This document shows positions 61,065-64,000 of a DNA stretch of 64,000 nucleotides, piece by piece. The notes under the pieces were generated by a model. It did no database searches. It saw only the letters and a program-made list of their open reading frames with translations, and was not told the origin of the DNA. The translations under genes and the position numbers were made by a program. This DNA comes from Lysobacteraceae bacterium CU05-9 (GTDB lineage Bacteria; Pseudomonadota; Gammaproteobacteria; Xanthomonadales; Xanthomonadaceae). The DNA lies in assembly GCA_007556525.1 (NCBI GenBank), contig SWJS01000001.1:1-64000 (forward strand). The letters are read 5' to 3'. Each line of letters opens with the position of its first letter. The stretch's first letter is position 1.

Positions 61065-61814
61065 ATGGGTCATAAAGTTCATCCAACCGGCATTCGCTTG
61101 GGCATTTCCAAAGACTGGAACTCCAAGTGGTTTGCCACCAAGAAGCAATACGCCGAGTTCCTCGCTGCCGATTTGAAGGTCCGCGAAGTCCTGCGTAAGA
61201 AGCTGGCACAAGCAGGCGTCTCGAAGATTTTGATCGAGCGTCCGGCCAACAATGCACGCGTCACCATCTACACCGCCCGTCCAGGCGTTGTGATCGGTAA
61301 GCGTGGTGAAGACATCGAGAAGCTGCGTAAGGAAGTTTCGGAAGTGATGGGCGTTCCTGCGCACATCAACGTCACCGAAGTCCGTAAGCCTGACCTCGAC
61401 GCTCAGTTGGTTGCCGAATCGATTGCACAGCAACTGGAACGCCGCATCATGTTCCGTCGCGCCATGAAGCGCGCCGTCGGTAACGCGATGCGCCTGGGTG
61501 CCCTGGGCATCAAGGTCAACGTTGCAGGCCGTTTGAACGGCGCGGAAATCGCACGTTCGGAATGGTACCGTGAAGGCCGCGTGCCTTTGCACACGCTGCG
61601 TGCAGACATCGATTACGGTACTGCTGAAGCGCTGACGACGTACGGCATCATCGGTATCAAAGTGTGGATCTACAAGGGTGAAGTCTTTGACTTCTCGCAA
61701 GTAGGTCAAGAAAAGCAAGACGACAGCGCCCCACAAGGTCGCGGTGACCGCGGTGATCGCGGCGACCGCAATGACCGTCCGGGTCGTGGCCGTCCAGCAC
61801 GTGAAGCGAGGTAA
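61065..61814 (+). CDS. rpsC: 30S ribosomal protein S3
   Basis: A 249-residue protein at the mRNA entry tunnel with helicase function. [13 protein letters not shown], the KH domain [20 protein letters not shown], and [19 protein letters not shown] are standard. Past the usual end (about residue 215) there is an extra charged tail with [19 protein letters not shown]. Such tails are seen in some proteobacteria. Confidence 0.98.
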   Translation: MGHKVHPTGIRLGISKDWNSKWFATKKQYAEFLAADLKVREVLRKKLAQAGVSKILIERPANNARVTIYTARPGVVIGKRGEDIEKLRKEVSEVMGVPAHINVTEVRKPDLDAQLVAESIAQQLERRIMFRRAMKRAVGNAMRLGALGIKVNVAGRLNGAEIARSEWYREGRVPLHTLRADIDYGTAEALTTYGIIGIKVWIYKGEVFDFSQVGQEKQDDSAPQGRGDRGDRGDRNDRPGRGRPAREAR

Positions 61815-61820
61815 TCCGCC

Positions 61821-62234
61821 ATGTTGCAACCTAAACGTACTAAATTCCGTAAGGTCCATAAGGGCCGCAATGACGGTCTGAGCTGGTCGGCGAACCAAGT
61901 TTCGTTCGGCGAGTTCGGCCTGAAGGCGACTGCTCACGGTCAAATCACGGCACGCCAAATCGAAGCCGCACGTCGTGCGATTTCCCGTCACGTGAAGCGT
62001 GGTGGCAAGATGTGGATCCGTGTTTTCCCGGACAAGCCAATCACCAAGAAGCCAATCGAAGTCCGCATGGGCTCCGGTAAGGGTAACGTTGAGTATTGGG
62101 TCGCCCAAATCCAACCCGGCCGCATGATCTATGAGATCGAAGGCGTCAGCGAAGAAGTGGCACGCGAAGCGTTCCGCCTGGCTGCAGCCAAGCTGTCGGT
62201 GACCACCACCTTTATCACCCGTACGGTGCGCTAA
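61821..62234 (+). CDS. rplP: 50S ribosomal protein L16
   Basis: A 137-residue protein that helps place A-site tRNA. It starts [18 protein letters not shown] and contains ALEA-equivalent [38 protein letters not shown] and [20 protein letters not shown]. The TAA overlaps the rpmC ATG (TAATG). Confidence 0.98.
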   Translation: MLQPKRTKFRKVHKGRNDGLSWSANQVSFGEFGLKATAHGQITARQIEAARRAISRHVKRGGKMWIRVFPDKPITKKPIEVRMGSGKGNVEYWVAQIQPGRMIYEIEGVSEEVAREAFRLAAAKLSVTTTFITRTVR

Positions 62235-62431
62235 TGAACACGAAAGATCTTCGTTCCAAGTCCGCCGACGAGTTGAATGCTTATTTGACCGACCTGCATA
62301 AGGAAGCGTTTGCTCTCCGCATGCAGAAGGCCACCGGCCAACTCGCCGCAACCCATAACGCCAAGCGCGTTCGCCGCGACATCGCTCGCGTGAACACATT
62401 GCTCACTGAGCAAGCTGGCAAGAAAGCTTAA
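62234..62431 (+). CDS. rpmC: 50S ribosomal protein L29
   Basis: A 65-residue helical-hairpin protein near the tunnel exit. [32 protein letters not shown] and [12 protein letters not shown] fit the family. Overlaps rplP by one base. Confidence 0.97.
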   Translation: MNTKDLRSKSADELNAYLTDLHKEAFALRMQKATGQLAATHNAKRVRRDIARVNTLLTEQAGKKA

Positions 62432-62440
62432 GGACTCCCA

Positions 62441-62710
62441 ATGACCGACAACAATACAGAGAAAGCCATTCGCACGGTAGAAGGCCGAGTCATCTCCAAC
62501 AAGATGGACAAGACCGTCACTGTTCTGGTGGAACGTCAAGTCAAGCACGCACTGTACGGCAAGTACGTGCGTCGCTCGACCAAGCTGCACGCTCACGATG
62601 CTGAGAATGCATGCCAAGAAGGCGACGTCGTTCGCGTGAAGGAAATCGCGCCGATGTCAAAGACCAAAACCTGGAGCGTGGTTGAAATCGTCAACCGCGC
62701 CGCTGAGTAA
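62441..62710 (+). CDS. rpsQ: 30S ribosomal protein S17
   Basis: An 89-residue primary 16S rRNA-binding protein with an OB fold. [35 protein letters not shown] and [20 protein letters not shown] are typical. It ends the S10 operon genes; the spc-type genes start 17 bases later. Confidence 0.98.
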   Translation: MTDNNTEKAIRTVEGRVISNKMDKTVTVLVERQVKHALYGKYVRRSTKLHAHDAENACQEGDVVRVKEIAPMSKTKTWSVVEIVNRAAE

Positions 62711-62727
62711 GTTAGAGGAGCTGACTC

Positions 62728-63096
62728 ATGATTCAAATGCAAAGCTACCTCGACGTTGCTGATAACTCGGGCGCAAAGGAAGTCATGTGCATCAAGGTGC
62801 TCGGTGGTTCGAAGCGTCGTTACGCTGCGATCGGCGACATCATCAAGGTGACCGTGAAAGACGCAATCCCACGTGGCAAGGTCAAGAAGGGCGACGTTTA
62901 CGACGCCGTTGTTGTCCGCACGCGTAAGGGCGTCCGCCGCCCGGATGGTTCGTTGATTCGTTTCGACGGCAACGCCGCTGTTCTTTTGAACAACAAGCAA
63001 GAGCCAATTGGTACTCGTATCTTTGGACCTGTCACCCGCGAATTGCGTACCGAGAAGTTCATGAAGATCGTCTCGCTCGCACCTGAAGTGCTGTAA
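62728..63096 (+). CDS. rplN: 50S ribosomal protein L14
   Basis: A 122-residue protein at the subunit interface. [40 protein letters not shown] and [13 protein letters not shown] are standard. GAGGAG precedes the start. First gene of the spc operon in E. coli; here there is no visible promoter in the 17-base gap, so it may be read through from the S10 operon. Confidence 0.98.
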   Translation: MIQMQSYLDVADNSGAKEVMCIKVLGGSKRRYAAIGDIIKVTVKDAIPRGKVKKGDVYDAVVVRTRKGVRRPDGSLIRFDGNAAVLLNNKQEPIGTRIFGPVTRELRTEKFMKIVSLAPEVL

Positions 63097-63110
63097 TTGG
63101 AGGCCTCAGA

Positions 63111-63425
63111 ATGAACCGTATCAAGAAGGGCGACCAAGTCGTCGTCATCGCCGGTAAGAACAAGGGTTCGCAAGGTGAAGTCCTGCAAGTTGCAGGCGAC
63201 AAGGTCACTGTAGCGAATGTCAACATGATCAAGCGTCACACGAAGCCGAATCCACAACTGGGCAACCAGGGTGGAATCGTTGAACGTGAAGCACCGATCC
63301 ACATCTCGAACGTCATGCTGTTCAACCCTGCCACGGGCAAGGGTGAGCGCGTTTCGATCAAGGTCGAAAAGGTCGACGGCAAGAACGTGCGTACACGTCA
63401 CTTCCGTTCGGGCGCTGCAGTTTAA
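63111..63425 (+). CDS. rplX: 50S ribosomal protein L24
   Basis: A 104-residue assembly initiator of the large subunit with a KOW motif ([20 protein letters not shown]). [20 protein letters not shown] and [20 protein letters not shown] follow. Ribosome binding site GGAGG; conserved order with L14 and L5. Confidence 0.98.
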   Translation: MNRIKKGDQVVVIAGKNKGSQGEVLQVAGDKVTVANVNMIKRHTKPNPQLGNQGGIVEREAPIHISNVMLFNPATGKGERVSIKVEKVDGKNVRTRHFRSGAAV

Positions 63426-63437
63426 GGAATTACAGAA

Positions 63438-63977
63438 ATGACTACACGTCTCGAAAAGTTTTACAAAGAAGAAGTCGTTCCTCAGTTGACTGAGAAGTTC
63501 GGCTACAAGAACCCAATGGAAGTGCCTAAGATCGTCAAGATCACGCTGAACATGGGTGTGGGCGAAGCGGCAACGAACAAGAAAGTTCTTGAGAATGCCG
63601 TTGCCGACATGGCGAAGATCACCGGCCAACAGCCGATCGTCACCAAGTCGCGCGTTTCGGTTGCATCGTTCAAGATCCGTGACGGTTGGCCAATCGGCTG
63701 CAAGGTCACCTTGCGCTCGGCCCGCATGTTCGAATTCCTGGACCGCCTGATCAACGTCTCGCTGCCACGTACCCGCGACTTCCGCGGTGTGTCGGGCAAG
63801 TCGTTTGACGGTCGTGGTAACTACAACATGGGCGTCAAGGAACAAATCATTTTCCCTGAAATTGATTTCGACCAAGTTGATGCCGTCCGTGGTATGGACA
63901 TTGCGATCACCACCACTGCCAAGACCGACGCGGAAGCCAAGGCCTTGCTGGAAGCGTTCCGCTTCCCATTCCGTTAA
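63438..63977 (+). CDS. rplE: 50S ribosomal protein L5
   Basis: A 179-residue 5S rRNA-binding protein. [51 protein letters not shown] and [20 protein letters not shown] are the family marks. Full length; the next gene begins 18 bases later. Confidence 0.98.
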   Translation: MTTRLEKFYKEEVVPQLTEKFGYKNPMEVPKIVKITLNMGVGEAATNKKVLENAVADMAKITGQQPIVTKSRVSVASFKIRDGWPIGCKVTLRSARMFEFLDRLINVSLPRTRDFRGVSGKSFDGRGNYNMGVKEQIIFPEIDFDQVDAVRGMDIAITTTAKTDAEAKALLEAFRFPFR

Positions 63978-63995
63978 TTAAGGATAGGACTAGTA

Positions 63996-64000
63996 ATGGC
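63996..64000 (+). CDS. rpsN: Start of the next gene, probably 30S ribosomal protein S14 (partial)
   Basis: Only the ATG and two more bases are inside the window. A ribosome binding site (AAGGATAGGA) precedes it. The identity rests on the conserved spc order L14-L24-L5-S14. Confidence 0.6.

Noticed and set aside
62711-62727. GTTAGAGGAG resembling the hexamer repeats between rpsQ and rplN
   Set aside because: It has no inverted partner and is better explained as the rplN ribosome binding site.

Overview
The window reads as a chromosomal segment of a gammaproteobacterium of the Xanthomonadales/Lysobacterales lineage. That placement is an inference from gene content and order: the block lgt-thyA-folA / apaH-apaG-rsmA-pdxA-surA-lptD, the order ahpC-ahpF-oxyR followed by a small lipoprotein gene (the position called orfX in Xanthomonas), and a periplasmic type M1 aminopeptidase. 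Gene density is high, many neighbours overlap by ATGA, GTGA or TAATG, and almost everything looks chromosomal. I saw no tRNA, rRNA, CRISPR array, transposase, integrase or prophage gene.

Layout. 1-151: the 3' end of tuf with its terminator. 237-4930: a run of small coupled genes (pyrimidine-dimer glycosylase, three GNAT acetyltransferases, a BLUF blue-light sensor, YCII, a DUF4442 hotdog protein, a lipoprotein HAD phosphatase). 5011-7614: a SRPBCC protein, an Ala/Pro/Val-rich exported protein and a sugar porter. 7656-12038: an OmpR-class two-component system divergent from a PAP2 phosphatase and an EptA-type phosphoethanolamine transferase, which together look like a lipid A modification locus. 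12088-22294: monomeric isocitrate dehydrogenase, aminopeptidase N, gshB-rsmE-bioA and nudE-cysQ-mazG. 22349-27815: a second two-component system, dgkA, a TerC protein, LemA and two TPM-domain proteins. 27841-36997: lgt-thyA-folA convergent with the lptD-surA-pdxA-rsmA-apaG-apaH cluster. 37105-45234: msrB, a cobalamin adenosyltransferase with a DUF6580 membrane protein, two UbiH-family hydroxylases, rlmM, a deaminase, glnS and msrA. 45192-49338: the peroxide-response operon ahpC-ahpF-oxyR-lipoprotein, with OxyR-like sites upstream. 49512-55331: prmC, pip and four secreted Sel1-like paralogues. 55333-57338: a 5'-3' exonuclease, a nitroreductase and a membrane protein. 57700-64000: the S10 operon from rpsJ and the start of the spc operon up to the first bases of rpsN.

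Most unusual features. Five intergenic inverted repeats are built from tandem 6- or 7-base units: GTTAGA/GGTAGA hexamers in three places, GGCNNAA heptamers in one and AAANGGG heptamers in one. The unit sequence differs between loci but the design is the same, and both heptamer arrays sit between convergent gene ends. I do not recognise them as a named family. Other points are the 57.5 kb separating tuf from rpsJ, an rpsJ leader with two consecutive terminator-like hairpins, the local expansion of secreted Sel1-like proteins with a G9 tract before one of them, and an 11-bp-spaced direct repeat in the divergent promoter region of the lipid A locus.
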